From positions 1-64,000 of the forward strand of contig NZ_BMRX01000022.1 of NCBI RefSeq assembly GCF_014648855.1: DNA of 64,000 bases. Direction: 5' to 3'. The DNA is from Streptomyces parvulus. GTDB taxonomy: Bacteria; Actinomycetota; Actinomycetes; Streptomycetales; Streptomycetaceae. The notes below the pieces were generated by a model. The model saw only the letters and a program-made list of their open reading frames with translations. It made no database searches and was not told where the DNA came from. The position numbers and the translations under genes are program-made. Below are positions 1 through 9,600 of this stretch, in pieces; within the stretch, counting starts at the first letter, position 1, and every line of letters begins with the position of its first letter.

Positions 1-86
1 TCGGCCGGGTCCCAGCCCTCCTGGTCACCGGGCCCGTAGACCGGCTCGATGGGCAGTCCGGACTGTGTTGTTCTTCGGTTTTCCAT
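1..86 (-). CDS. acyl-CoA mutase large subunit, N-terminal fragment (runs off left edge)
   Basis: Only the first 28 codons are in the window, starting at an ATG at 86-84 with an AGGA-type ribosome binding site just upstream. The visible protein begins MENRRTTQ and continues SGLPIEPVYGPGDQEGWDPA. This resembles the N-terminus of B12-dependent methylmalonyl-CoA/isobutyryl-CoA mutase large subunits, where a SG-PIEPVYGP--EGWDPA stretch precedes the TIM-barrel domain. Such enzymes rearrange acyl-CoA carbon skeletons and can feed methylmalonyl-CoA to polyketide synthases. It is read in the same direction as tpg and tap, 150 bp downstream of tpg. The identification rests on a short motif recalled from the family. 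A shared role with the gene cluster is only a possibility. Confidence 0.55.
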   Translation of the reverse strand, partial: MENRRTTQSGLPIEPVYGPGDQEGWDPA

Positions 87-236
87 CGGATCCTGGCTCC
101 AGGGAGGCGTGGCCCGTCCGCGCGTGCGGTGTGGGCCTCCACCCTGGAGGCGGCGACTATGGCGCCGCTAGCGCGCCGGACGACCAGCGGCGGGAGGCCG
201 CCGGTCCGGTGGCACGCCGGGGGCGGGCCGGGGCGT

Positions 237-794
237 TCAGAGGCCGATGTCGACCCGGTCGATGTCGGTGAACTCCACGCCCAGGCCGTGGGCGCGCCTG
301 TTGTTGTCGCGGAAGTACATCTCCGCGAGGCCCTCGGCCGCGATGTTCTGGAGTTGCTGTTCGCTGGCGCCCTGGTCGCGGGCGGTGAACAGGCGGTCCG
401 CCCACTGGGGGGTGAGGGCCTGGGTGATGTCGCGGACGCGGGCGTCGTCCGTGGTGCCGGGGGCCGCGGTGAAGCCGAACCGGGCCCGGGTGGACAGGAT
501 CAGACCGTCGGTGGTGGACGCCTTCTTCCTGGCGCGCTCCCTCACCTTCGGCTGCCAGCGCTTCCTGACCTCGCGTTCCATGCGGTCGCGCAGGTCCGGG
601 CGGGGCCGCTTGAGCTGCCCCTTGACGTAGCGCTCCACGGTGCGCTGGGAGACGCCGAGGAGCCGGGCGACGGCGCCGGTGCCCTTGAGCTGCTTGACCA
701 GGTACCTCATCCGGGCTTGGGCGCTCTGGGGAACGGGGCGGGTGAACGCTTCCTCCAGTGAGCGGTCCAGGCCCTCTCCGACGGGGTCCACCAT
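237..794 (-). CDS. tpg: terminal protein for linear replicon telomeres (Tpg)
   Basis: A 185-residue protein, the usual Tpg length (184-185). Tpg is attached covalently to the 5' ends of Streptomyces linear chromosomes and plasmids and primes end-patching DNA synthesis. The N-terminal part carries a helix-turn-helix-like stretch (about residues 42-59, LLGVSQRTVERYVKGQLK), followed by a basic region (about 60-95) and the conserved GTTDDAR segment. Residues 114-115 are both Thr. In the S. coelicolor protein Thr114 is, from memory, the primed residue, so it is conserved here. The C-terminus holds the typical VEFTDID motif. The gene begins 6 bp downstream of the tap stop codon (tap ends at 801, tpg starts at 794), so both are probably read from one transcript. 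Presence of tpg implies a linear replicon whose telomere may be near. Confidence 0.9.
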   Translation of the reverse strand: MVDPVGEGLDRSLEEAFTRPVPQSAQARMRYLVKQLKGTGAVARLLGVSQRTVERYVKGQLKRPRPDLRDRMEREVRKRWQPKVRERARKKASTTDGLILSTRARFGFTAAPGTTDDARVRDITQALTPQWADRLFTARDQGASEQQLQNIAAEGLAEMYFRDNNRRAHGLGVEFTDIDRVDIGL

Positions 795-800
795 CGTCGG

Positions 801-3053
801 TCACTCCCCTTCGCCGGCGGCCGGGTCGGTCTTGATGTGGTTGGCGATGTTGAAGACGCCGCCCTGCTCCTCGAACTGCTCCTCGGCCCACAGGACCGTC
901 CGGGTGCCCTGGTGTTTGACCATGCCCGGGGAGATGCCGAGCCGGAACGTGCCGGGGACCGGCTTGCCCTCGGGCGTGCGGGGCAGGACGTCGAGCGGGG
1001 ACGGGCCGGGCGAGGGGTAGACGACGGCGTCGGTGCCGATCGCCACCGGGTAGAGGTCGGCCGCGGCCGCGGTCTTCATCAGCTTGCGGTGCAGGCCGAC
1101 GCGCTGGTTGGCCAGCACGGCGGCGCGGATGTCGGGGCGCCACGTCTCCCGTTCGAGGGCCGGCCACGATTCGTAGTACGGCACTTGGCCGCGGTTGCGC
1201 TGGCGGAGCTTGCCGATGCCGCCCTTCGCGGTCGCCTTGATGGCGCCGGCCAGCAGCGCCATCGTCGGGTCGGTCCCGCGGGAGCGGGCCATCGCTTCGA
1301 GGAACTCGGTGCCGCCCATGGCCGCGGTGACGCCGAGGTCCGCCATCGTGGCGACGTACGCGTCGCGCAGTCGCTTGTACCAGGCGTCGAGGTAGCGGCC
1401 GTTGCGGGTGCGCACGTGGGCCTCGACGGGGGCGACCTCGTAGCCCAGCTCCACCGCGTAGGCGACCGTGGGGGTGGCGTACCAGGCGGGGCCGGTGGGG
1501 CGGTCGCCCTTGGGGGTGAACGGGGAGGGGAGCCGGTCGCCGTCGACCGTGCGGCCGTTGATCTCGACGCGGGAGAGGTCGACGTGACTGAGATCGACCA
1601 GCCAGGAGCCGGGCAGCGCGGGGTCGAAGGACGGATTGCCGGTGAGGTGGGTCGGGCCGCCGAGGCCGACGGTCAGGCCGTTGGCGGCCGCGGCGAAGGA
1701 CATGTTGACGTCGACCGCGACCAGGTAGGGGCGCATGCACTCCTCGTCGGTGAGGGGGCGGCACCAGTCGTAGGGCTCCTCCATCAGCATCTCGGCCGGT
1801 GTGCGCAGGTGGTGTCGGGCGAACCTGCCCTTGAGGAGGGGGTGTTCGTCGGGGACCTCGCACTCCACGGCGTCGTACACGGCGTTGAGCGCGTCGTCGT
1901 TGAGGGCCCGGGTGAACTCGCCGGTGGCCGGGTCCTTCTCCGCGCGGGTGGGCGGGCGCAGCGCGGTCATCAGCTCCAGGCCGGTGACCGCCGCGGTGCC
2001 GCGCGGTGTCATCACCCGCTGCGCGTAGGCGCCGAGGTAGCGGGCGAGGTCGGCCGGGTGCATCGAGGGCAGCCGCGGGGCGTTCCTGTCGTCCCATTCG
2101 CGGGCGTCCAGGGCGTTCCAGGCGGGGACGCAGAGCTGGACGCAGTTGCGCCTGGCTCCTTCGGCGGGGCGGTAGATCCGCGCCCAGGGGCCCAGTCCGC
2201 GCCGGGTCAGCTTCCAGTTTGCCCGGGCGAGCTGCCGCACCGCCTTGTGGCCGTCGGGGAGGCGGCCGGCGCGGCGTTCCTCGTCGGTGAGGGCGGTGGG
2301 CAGGCCGTAGCGTTCCAGGGCGGCCGGGGTGAGGACGAGGAGGGGGTCGCCGTCGCGGCCGTTGCGGTGGAGGCGGGGCTGGCCGAGGGCGGCCTCGGTG
2401 AGCGTCCAGTCGACCAGTGCGGGCAGGGACTTGGCGGGTACGTCCAGGACCAGGCCGCCGGCGCAGTAGGCGTGGGTCTCGCCGTTCTCCACGTCGATGA
2501 CGGCGAGCGGGCCGTTCTCGAAGCGCCGGTCGGCGGTGCGCGTCGCCGTGGTGGTGGCGGGGCGCTTGGCCGGCTTCCCGGTCTCCGGGGCGCGGGACGG
2601 CGAGGTGACCGGCGGAGTGTTGTGCCCGGCCCGGGGAGCGGGGGCGGTGGGTGCCGGCGGCGCCGACGGGGCGGGTTCGGCGGATGGCGGCGGCGCCGTC
2701 TGAGCGGGTGCGGGGGCGGGGGCGGGGGCGGCCGGTGTGCCGGAGGTGGCCGGTGTGCCAGGGGCGGCCGGTGTGCCGGGGGTTGCGCCGTCCGGGGCGG
2801 TGGCCGGCGCGAACTGCTGCGACCAGCCGTCGAGGAGGCGTTGGTAGGCCTGTCGGCGTGGGGGGCGGGGCTCGGCCCGGCCGGACTCCCAGTTCTTCAC
2901 CGTCTGCGTGGTGGTCTGGAGCACCTGTGCGAGCCTGGCCTGGGTGATCCCGGCCGCCTCGCGCAGCCGGGCCCGCTCGGCGGGGTCGGGCATGTGCGGC
3001 TCGCCCGCGAGCAGGGTGTCAACCGCTGCGAACAGCTCTTCTTCCGTCGGCAT
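801..3053 (-). CDS. tap: telomere-associated protein Tap
   Basis: A 750-residue protein, close to the roughly 740 residues of Streptomyces Tap, which binds telomeric 3' overhangs and recruits Tpg for end patching. The N-terminus contains an XRE-like helix-turn-helix (about residues 34-60, with the QARLAQVLQTTTQTVKNWE stretch). It is followed by a long Ala/Pro-rich linker (about 80-165) of low complexity and then the large conserved catalytic-like region characteristic of Tap. The start is the ATG at 3053-3051, with GGAGG about 12 bases upstream. It is co-directional with tpg and 6 bp upstream of it, the standard tap-tpg order. The AT-richer DNA upstream (3070-3140) is the likely promoter region. 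The family assignment rests on length, HTH, linker and partner. Confidence 0.88.
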   Translation of the reverse strand: MPTEEELFAAVDTLLAGEPHMPDPAERARLREAAGITQARLAQVLQTTTQTVKNWESGRAEPRPPRRQAYQRLLDGWSQQFAPATAPDGATPGTPAAPGTPATSGTPAAPAPAPAPAQTAPPPSAEPAPSAPPAPTAPAPRAGHNTPPVTSPSRAPETGKPAKRPATTTATRTADRRFENGPLAVIDVENGETHAYCAGGLVLDVPAKSLPALVDWTLTEAALGQPRLHRNGRDGDPLLVLTPAALERYGLPTALTDEERRAGRLPDGHKAVRQLARANWKLTRRGLGPWARIYRPAEGARRNCVQLCVPAWNALDAREWDDRNAPRLPSMHPADLARYLGAYAQRVMTPRGTAAVTGLELMTALRPPTRAEKDPATGEFTRALNDDALNAVYDAVECEVPDEHPLLKGRFARHHLRTPAEMLMEEPYDWCRPLTDEECMRPYLVAVDVNMSFAAAANGLTVGLGGPTHLTGNPSFDPALPGSWLVDLSHVDLSRVEINGRTVDGDRLPSPFTPKGDRPTGPAWYATPTVAYAVELGYEVAPVEAHVRTRNGRYLDAWYKRLRDAYVATMADLGVTAAMGGTEFLEAMARSRGTDPTMALLAGAIKATAKGGIGKLRQRNRGQVPYYESWPALERETWRPDIRAAVLANQRVGLHRKLMKTAAAADLYPVAIGTDAVVYPSPGPSPLDVLPRTPEGKPVPGTFRLGISPGMVKHQGTRTVLWAEEQFEEQGGVFNIANHIKTDPAAGEGE

Positions 3054-3335
3054 GGGGCCGGTTCACCTCCGGCGGCCACCGTACCACCCGTTAACCTCCG
3101 ATTACGGGATCCATTTAGCCTTGGATTTAACCTGTGGCGCGGGTCCCCTTGGCGGGAAGTGGTCCGTCCGCTCGGCGCCCGCTCAAGGATCGCTGGGCTC
3201 CGGCCGCAGGATCCGGTGCCCGGGCGGCTCGCTGGGTCACCGTGTGGGCGTGTCGGAGCCACCGTCCTGTGTTCAGCCGGGGCGGTCGGACACATCGGTC
3301 CCTCTGCCCCCCACCCGACGGAAGTGCGGTTACCC
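3054..3335. promoter_or_regulatory. divergent promoter region between tap and the MMPL gene
   Basis: 282 bp separate the tap start (minus strand) from the MMPL start (plus strand). The stretch 3080-3145 is unusually AT-rich for this window and contains GTTAACC and TTTAACC elements. It is the most promoter-like part. No clear -10/-35 pair for either gene can be assigned with confidence. Confidence 0.45.
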
Positions 3336-5600
3336 GTGGCTACCTTCCTGTACAAGCTCGGCCGCTTCGCCTTCCGGCGGCGCGGCCTCGTGACCCTGTT
3401 GTGGGTGCTGATCGTCGTCGGCGTCGGTGCCGCGGCCTCCTCCGCCCCCACGCCGCCGAACGAGCAGTTCTCGATGCCGGGCACGGAGTCGCAGAAGGCG
3501 TTCGACCTGCTCGAGGAGAAGTTCCCCGACGCGGGCGCCGACGGGGCCACCGCCCGTGTGGTGATCCGCGCGCCCGAGGGCGGCGGGATCGACGGCGAGA
3601 AGCCGGCGATCCAGAAGCTCCTGGGCGAACTCGGCAAGGCGCCCCAGGTGGCGGGCGTCGCCGACCCGTTCACCGCCGGCACCGTCAGCGAGGACCGCCG
3701 GACCGCGTACGCGGTGGTGACGTACGAGGTCACCGCGCCCGACCTCACCGACGAGGCGCACGACGCGCTCGCCGCGGCCACCGACCGGGCCCGCGACGGC
3801 GGCCTCACCGTCGAGGCCGGCGGCGACGCCGTCCCGATCGAGCAGACCGTGTCCGGCACCGGCGAGCAGATCGGCGTGCTGATCTCGGCCATCGTCCTGC
3901 TGCTCACCTTCGGCTCGGTGATCGCCGCCGGCATGCCGCTGCTCACCGCCCTGATCGGCGTGGGAGTCGGCGTGTCCGGCATCACCGCGCTGGGCGCCAC
4001 CCTCGGGCTGTCCGCCACGACGTCGACGCTGGCGATGATGATCGGCCTCGCGGTCGGCATCGACTACGCGCTGTTCATCGTCTCCCGCTACCGGTCCGAG
4101 GTCGCCGAGGGCCGCACCGCGGAGGAGGCCGCGGGCATCGCCGCCGGCACGGCCGGGTCGGCCGTCGTCTTCGCCGGGCTCACCGTCATCATCGCGCTGG
4201 GCGGCCTCGCGGTCGTCAACATCCCGATCCTGACCAAGATGGCGCTCGCCGCGGCCGGCACGGTCGCCGTCGCCGTGCTCATCGCGGTCACCTTCGTGCC
4301 CGCCCTGCTGGGCTTCGCGCCGCGCCGGGTGCTGCGGGTCGCCGACCGGCGCCTGGTGCGGACCAGGAAGCCGCTGTCCGCGCGCAAGCTGCGCAGGTCC
4401 GAGAAGAAGGCCGCGAAGCTGGCCGCGCGGACCAAGCCGATCCTGTCCACGCGCTGGGCGTCCTTCGTGGTGCGCCGCCCGGTCGGTGTGCTGCTGCTCG
4501 CGGTGGTCGGCCTCGGCGCGATCGCGCTGCCCGCCACCAAGCTGGAACTCGGCCTGCCCGGCGAGGGCACGATGGCGGCCGACACCACCCAGCGCAAGGC
4601 GTACGACCTGCTGTCCGACTCCTTCGGGCCCGGCTTCAACGGCCCGCTGACGGTGACCGTCGAGGGCGACGACGCGGCCGCCGCCGGCGACCGGATCGGC
4701 AAGGTGCTGAGCAAGGACGCCAACGTCGCCTCGGTGTCCCCGGCGACCGCCAACAAGGCGGGCGACACCGCCATCTTCAGCATCGTGCCGAAGAGCGGAC
4801 CGACCGAGACCGAGACCGAGGAACTGGTCAAGGACATCCGCGCGCGGGCGTCGGCGCTGGCGGGCTCCTCGGGGGCCACGGAGATCCTGGTGACCGGCCA
4901 GAGCGCGATGTTCATCGACTTCTCCGAGACGCTGTCGGACGCGCTGCTGCCGTATCTGGGCCTGGTGGTGGGCCTCGCCTTCCTGCTGCTGCTCCTGGTG
5001 TTCCGCTCGGTCCTCGTGCCGCTGAAGGCGGCGCTCGGCTTCCTGCTGTCGGTGAGCGCGGCGCTCGGCGCGCTGGTGGCGGTGTTCCAGCTGGGCTGGG
5101 CCTCCGGCTTCTTCGGGGTCGAGCAGACCGGGCCGATCATGACGACGCTGCCGATCTTCATGATCGGCGTGGTCTTCGGCCTCGCCATGGACTACGAGGT
5201 CTTCCTGGTGACCCGGATGCGGGAGGCGTACGTCCACGGCGCCTCGGCGAAGGACGCCGTCGTCTCGGGCTTCCGGCACAGCGGCCGGGTGGTCGCGGCC
5301 GCCGCGATCATCATGATCAGCGTCTTCTCGGGCTTCGTCTTCGAGACCGACGACCTGGTCGCGATGATGGGCTTCGGTCTCGCCGCGGCCGTCCTGTTCG
5401 ACGCGTTCGTGGTCCGGATGGTGATCGTGCCCGCCGTGCACTCGCTGCTCGGTGACGCCGCCTGGTGGCTGCCGCGGTGGCTGGACCGACTGCTGCCCAA
5501 CGTGGACGTCGAGGGCGAGCGGCTCCAGCGGCGGCTGCGGTCCACCGGCCCGCGTGCACCTCGCGGTTCGGCGGAGCCCGAGCGCGACCTCGTGCACTGA
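3336..5600 (+). CDS. MMPL/RND-family exporter
   Basis: A 754-residue integral membrane protein of the MMPL class (the ActII-3/MmpL type). These proteins are proton-driven exporters of lipids or of lipophilic secondary metabolites. It shows the classic two-fold repeat: one TM helix near residues 18-37, an extracytoplasmic domain, then five TM helices with the charged-pair helix GLAVGIDYALFIVSRYRSE (about 231-249). The second half mirrors this with GLAMDYEVFLVTRMRE (about 615-630). A basic cytoplasmic loop (about 330-365, rich in Arg/Lys) joins the halves. The start chosen is GTG 3336, with ACGGAAG about 11 bases upstream; an in-frame GTG at 3324 is possible. It is the only transporter in the window and borders the biosynthetic genes, so export of the cluster product is plausible but unproven. 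Confidence 0.85.
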   Translation: MATFLYKLGRFAFRRRGLVTLLWVLIVVGVGAAASSAPTPPNEQFSMPGTESQKAFDLLEEKFPDAGADGATARVVIRAPEGGGIDGEKPAIQKLLGELGKAPQVAGVADPFTAGTVSEDRRTAYAVVTYEVTAPDLTDEAHDALAAATDRARDGGLTVEAGGDAVPIEQTVSGTGEQIGVLISAIVLLLTFGSVIAAGMPLLTALIGVGVGVSGITALGATLGLSATTSTLAMMIGLAVGIDYALFIVSRYRSEVAEGRTAEEAAGIAAGTAGSAVVFAGLTVIIALGGLAVVNIPILTKMALAAAGTVAVAVLIAVTFVPALLGFAPRRVLRVADRRLVRTRKPLSARKLRRSEKKAAKLAARTKPILSTRWASFVVRRPVGVLLLAVVGLGAIALPATKLELGLPGEGTMAADTTQRKAYDLLSDSFGPGFNGPLTVTVEGDDAAAAGDRIGKVLSKDANVASVSPATANKAGDTAIFSIVPKSGPTETETEELVKDIRARASALAGSSGATEILVTGQSAMFIDFSETLSDALLPYLGLVVGLAFLLLLLVFRSVLVPLKAALGFLLSVSAALGALVAVFQLGWASGFFGVEQTGPIMTTLPIFMIGVVFGLAMDYEVFLVTRMREAYVHGASAKDAVVSGFRHSGRVVAAAAIIMISVFSGFVFETDDLVAMMGFGLAAAVLFDAFVVRMVIVPAVHSLLGDAAWWLPRWLDRLLPNVDVEGERLQRRLRSTGPRAPRGSAEPERDLVH

Positions 5601-5824
5601 GACACCGCACACTACGGCGAGGGCTCGCCCTCCCGCGGCCGCTCCAGCCTCCCGCGACCCCGTGTCGAGGCCGGAGCGGCACTGTCGTGGGTGAGCTCCG
5701 GTGACGGACGGGCGTGAGCCCCCGCGGGGCGATGAACCGCCCGTCGGTGCCCCACGTCCCCCGAGGGCACCGGCGGGCCGTTCCCCTGCGCGCCGACCGG
5801 TACGGACGAAGGGATGATCCGACT
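5601..5824 (+). promoter_or_regulatory. leader between MMPL and thioesterase genes
   Basis: 224 bp with no convincing gene. A short GC hairpin (GGCGAG-GG-CTCGCC, 5616-5629) follows the MMPL stop and could slow transcription. AAGGGATG (5809-5816) serves as the ribosome binding site of the next gene. No clear promoter was recognised. Confidence 0.3.
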
Positions 5825-6583
5825 GTGAACAGCACGTGGTTCCGGCGCTACACCACCCCGGGGAACGGGCCGCGGCTCGTGTGCTTCCCGCACGCCGGGG
5901 GTTCGGCGACGGCGTACCGGCCGCTGGCCCTGGCCCTGGCCGCCGATCTCGACACGGTGTGCGTCCAGTACCCGGGACGGCAGGACCGGTACTCGGAGGC
6001 GCCCTTCACGGACCTCACCCGGCTCGCCGGGGCGGTGGCCGAGGAGCTGGCGCCGGTGCTGGCCGCGGAGCCCGGGCGGCCGTACGCCCTGTTCGGCCAC
6101 AGCATGGGCTCGCTCGTCGCGTTCGAGACGGCCCGGCTGCTGGCCCGCGGGCCGCTGCCCGGACCGCGGCGGCTGTTCCTGTCCGGGCGGGGCGCGCCCG
6201 ACGCGCACAGCACGGCGGGCTTCGCGCGGTACGACGACGACGCCGTGCTGGCCGAGGTGCGCAGGCTGGGCGGCACCGACCAGTCCATGCTCGACGACCC
6301 GGACATCATGGAGATGGCGCTGCCGGCGCTGCGGGCCGACTACCGGGCGCTCGGCTCGTACGGCTGGCGCGGGGGCGAACCGCTCGCCGCGCCGGTGACC
6401 GTGCTGGTCGGGGACGGCGACCCGATGGTGACCGTCGAGCAGGCCGGGACCTGGGCGACGCACACCCGCGGGGACTTCGCCGTGAAGGTGTTCCCCGGCG
6501 GTCACTTCTACCTCTTCGACCAGGTCGACGAGATCGCCGCCGTCCTCACCGAGGGGCTTCTCACCGAGAGCGCCGCCGCCTGA
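5825..6583 (+). CDS. type II thioesterase
   Basis: A 252-residue alpha/beta-hydrolase of the type II thioesterase family, which removes stalled or wrong acyl groups from carrier proteins of PKS and NRPS systems. The catalytic triad is visible: Ser in GHSMGS (about residue 96), Asp in VGDGDPM (about 200) and His in GGHFYLF (about 228). The start chosen is GTG 5825, preceded by AAGGGA at a good distance. A longer reading from ATG 5714 would add an Arg/Pro-rich N-terminus unlike the family. It faces the NRPS gene at 6657 convergently, with a strong shared terminator between. It is one of three Ser-type type II TEs in the window, so it may be general housekeeping for this assembly line. Confidence 0.9.
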   Translation: MNSTWFRRYTTPGNGPRLVCFPHAGGSATAYRPLALALAADLDTVCVQYPGRQDRYSEAPFTDLTRLAGAVAEELAPVLAAEPGRPYALFGHSMGSLVAFETARLLARGPLPGPRRLFLSGRGAPDAHSTAGFARYDDDAVLAEVRRLGGTDQSMLDDPDIMEMALPALRADYRALGSYGWRGGEPLAAPVTVLVGDGDPMVTVEQAGTWATHTRGDFAVKVFPGGHFYLFDQVDEIAAVLTEGLLTESAAA

Positions 6584-6606
6584 ACCGGCGACGCCCGGCG
6601 ACCGCC

Positions 6607-6639
6607 AGGGGCGGTACGGACCCGGTCCGTACCGCCCCT
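6607..6639. terminator. bidirectional hairpin terminator
   Basis: A perfect 15-bp inverted repeat (AGGGGCGGTACGGAC at 6607-6621 and its exact complement at 6625-6639) with a 3-nt CCG loop. It lies between the convergent thioesterase (ends 6583) and the C-A-T NRPS (ends 6657), so it can stop transcripts from both sides. It marks the left border of the minus-strand cluster. Confidence 0.9.
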
Positions 6640-6656
6640 GTGCCGTGCCGCGGTGC

Positions 6657-9600
6657 TCACAGGACCGCGCCCTCCCTGGTACGCCTGCGCAGCGTGGGCC
6701 GGCGGGAGCGGCCGAGGTCCTTCCACATGTCCGACAGGCCGAGCACGGTGCGGGCCGCGAACAGCTTGCGGATGGACACCTCCTGGTCCAGTTCGGCCCG
6801 GATCAGGCCGACCAGCCGGATCGCCCGCAGCGAGTTGCCGCCGAGGTCGAAGAAGTCCTCGTCGATGCCGACCCGTTCGAGTTCCAGCACCTCGGCGAAG
6901 GCCTTGGCCAGGATCCGTTCGGTCTCGTTGCGCGGCGCCCGGTAGGCGTCCTCCTCGGACACCGGTCGCGGCAGTGCGGCCCGGTCGACGCGGCCCGCGG
7001 CCGTCACCGGCAGGCGGTCCAGCACGGTGAACACCGACGGCACCGCCGCCTCCGGCAGCCGGCCCGTGGCGAAGCCGCGGAGTTCGTCGGCGGACACGGT
7101 GCGGCCGGCGACCGGGACGACGTGGGCGAGCAGGCGCGGGTTTCCGGAGTCGTCCTCGTCGACGGTCACGACGGCGTGCGCCAGCGCGGTGTGCTCGGAC
7201 AGCGCCTCCTCGGCCTCGGCCGGTTCGACGCGGACGCCCCGGACGTCGGTCTGCGTGCCGGCGCCTCCGACGTGGACGAGGACTCCCTCGGCGGTCCGGC
7301 GCCCGCGGTCCCCGGTCCGGTACATCACGGCTCCGGGCGGGCCGAACGGACAGGCCACGAAGCGTTCCGCGGTCGCCGCCGGCCGTCCTGGGTAGCCGCG
7401 GGCCACGCCGGGTCCCGCCACGTAGAGTTCGCCGACGACGTCGACGGGGACCGGTGCCAGGCCTGGGCCGAGGACGTGGAGGGCGGTGTGGCCGGCGGGG
7501 TGGCCGGCGGTGGCCGTCCGGGGGCCGGGTCCACCCGGGGGCAGGTGGTGGCGGGCGGCGAGGCCGGTCGTCTCCGCCGGGCCGTACCCGGTGACGACCG
7601 TCAGCCCGGGGCAGGCCTCGCGGACCCGGCGCAGCACGGCCGGGGGCACCGGGTCGCCGCCGGTCCACACCTCGCGCAGTCCGGCGAGCCGCTCCGGGTG
7701 CGCGCCCGCGATCTCCGCCAACCGGGCCGCGGGCAGCCGGAGCGCGGTGATGCCGTGGGCCGCCTCCAGTCCGGCCGGCGCGGCGGGGTCCGGCTCGCCT
7801 TCGGGGGCGACGACGACCCGGCCGCCGCCCAGCAGGGGCGTCCACAGTTCCAGGGCGAGCGCGTCGGAGGTGAGCGGGGCGTGCCACAGCACGGTGCCGC
7901 GGCCGGCCTCCCGGCACCGGCGGTCCAGGACGAACCGTTCCACGTTCCGGTGCGTCACGGCCACCGGCCTGGCGGCACCGTCCGGTCCGGTGCCGTGGAG
8001 CACGGCCAGCAGGCTGTCCGGGTGCGGCGGTACGGCGGTTCCGGGCCCGGTGGCGCCGTCGTCGGCGGGGTCCGCGCGCAGGTCGTCGAGGAGCAGGACG
8101 GGCAGGGCGGGGTTGTCCGGGCGCGGGCCCGCAGCGCAGCCGCCGTTGCCGGTGCCCGAGGCGGAGCCGGAGACGCTGCCGTCGTCGGTGCCGGTGCCGC
8201 CGCCGGTGAGCAGGACGTGCGCCGGGAAGCCGTCGGGCGGTACGGGGGACGCCGGGTCCAGGGGCAGGACGGCGCCACCGGCCCTGGCCACCGCGAGCAG
8301 CGCGACGGCGAGGTCCACCGACCGGGGCAGCGCCACGGCGACGACCGTCTCGGGGCCGACGTCCCGCAGCCGGAGCGCGGCGGCCAGCCGGGCGGACCGT
8401 TCGTCCAGCTCGCGGTAGGAGACCGCGGTGTCGCCTGCGGTCAGCGCGACTGCGTCGGGGGTGCGTTCGGCCTGGCGGGCGAAGTGCTCCGGGACCGTCA
8501 GTCCCGGCAGCGGCGGTTCGGCGGGGTCCGGCGCGAGGGGGATCAGGTCCCGTTCTGCGCCGCTCAGCACGTCCAGCGTTCCGACCGGCCGGTCGCCCGC
8601 GGCGAGCACGGCACGGATGTGGGAGATCAGCTCCTCGCCGATGAAGCGCAGCTCCGCGCGGTCGTACAGGCCGGCCGGGGCGTCGAGGCGGATGAACAGG
8701 TCGCTGTCGGGGCTGCCGTCGGTGTAGACGCCGATGGACAGTTCCTCGAACGTGCCGGTGGTGGCGCCGAAGTAGCGCGCCGGGCTGTCACCGAAGTGAA
8801 GCTGCTCGGCGAACTCGACGACGTTGACGACCGCGCCGAAGCTGCCGCGCTCGCTCAGGGCGGTGCCGCTCGCCCGCTGGATGTCGGAGTAGTGGCAGGC
8901 GCTGTGGTCGAAGATCTCGTACGTCTCGTCGACGAGTGAGTCGGCGATCTCGGCGAAGCCGGCGCCCAGCGGGACCCTGGCCCGTACCGGCACCACGTTC
9001 ACGGCCAGGCCGGGGGTTCTGCTCGCCACGCCGACGCGGTTGCCGACGGCCAGGGACAGGAGGAACTCCGGGCGGTCGCAGCGGTGGCGGAAGTACACCG
9101 CCGCCGCCGCGGTCAGCATCTGCGACATCCATACGCCGAGGGAGCGCGCGGTCTCGGTCCAGGCATCGGCCTCGGCGCGCGGGACGGTCAGGGTCCGGCT
9201 CACCATGCCGATGCTCCCGGCCACCTCCGCCCAGCGGTCGACGCCGCTCAGCGGCTGCGACAGCGCGGCGCGCCGCGCCTCGGAGAGGGCGACGCGCGGG
9301 ACCCGGGCGGGCGGGGGCGCGTCCTTGAGGTAGTCGCGCCAGAACTCGGTGTCCTCGGCGAACCGCGGGGAGGCGAGGTAGTCGACGGCCTCGCCCGCGA
9401 AGGACGCGACGTCCCAGGGGTGCGGCAGCTCGGCCACCGGCTCGCCCCGCAGCAGGGCGGTGTAGACCTCGGCGAGGCGCCGCGAGAGCAGGCCGCCCGC
9501 TCCGAACCCGTCGGAGACCAGGTGGTGGTAGGCGATCACGAGCAGGGAGCGGTCCCCGGCGAGCCTGACCACGCCCAGCCGCAGCAGCAGGTCGTGTGCC

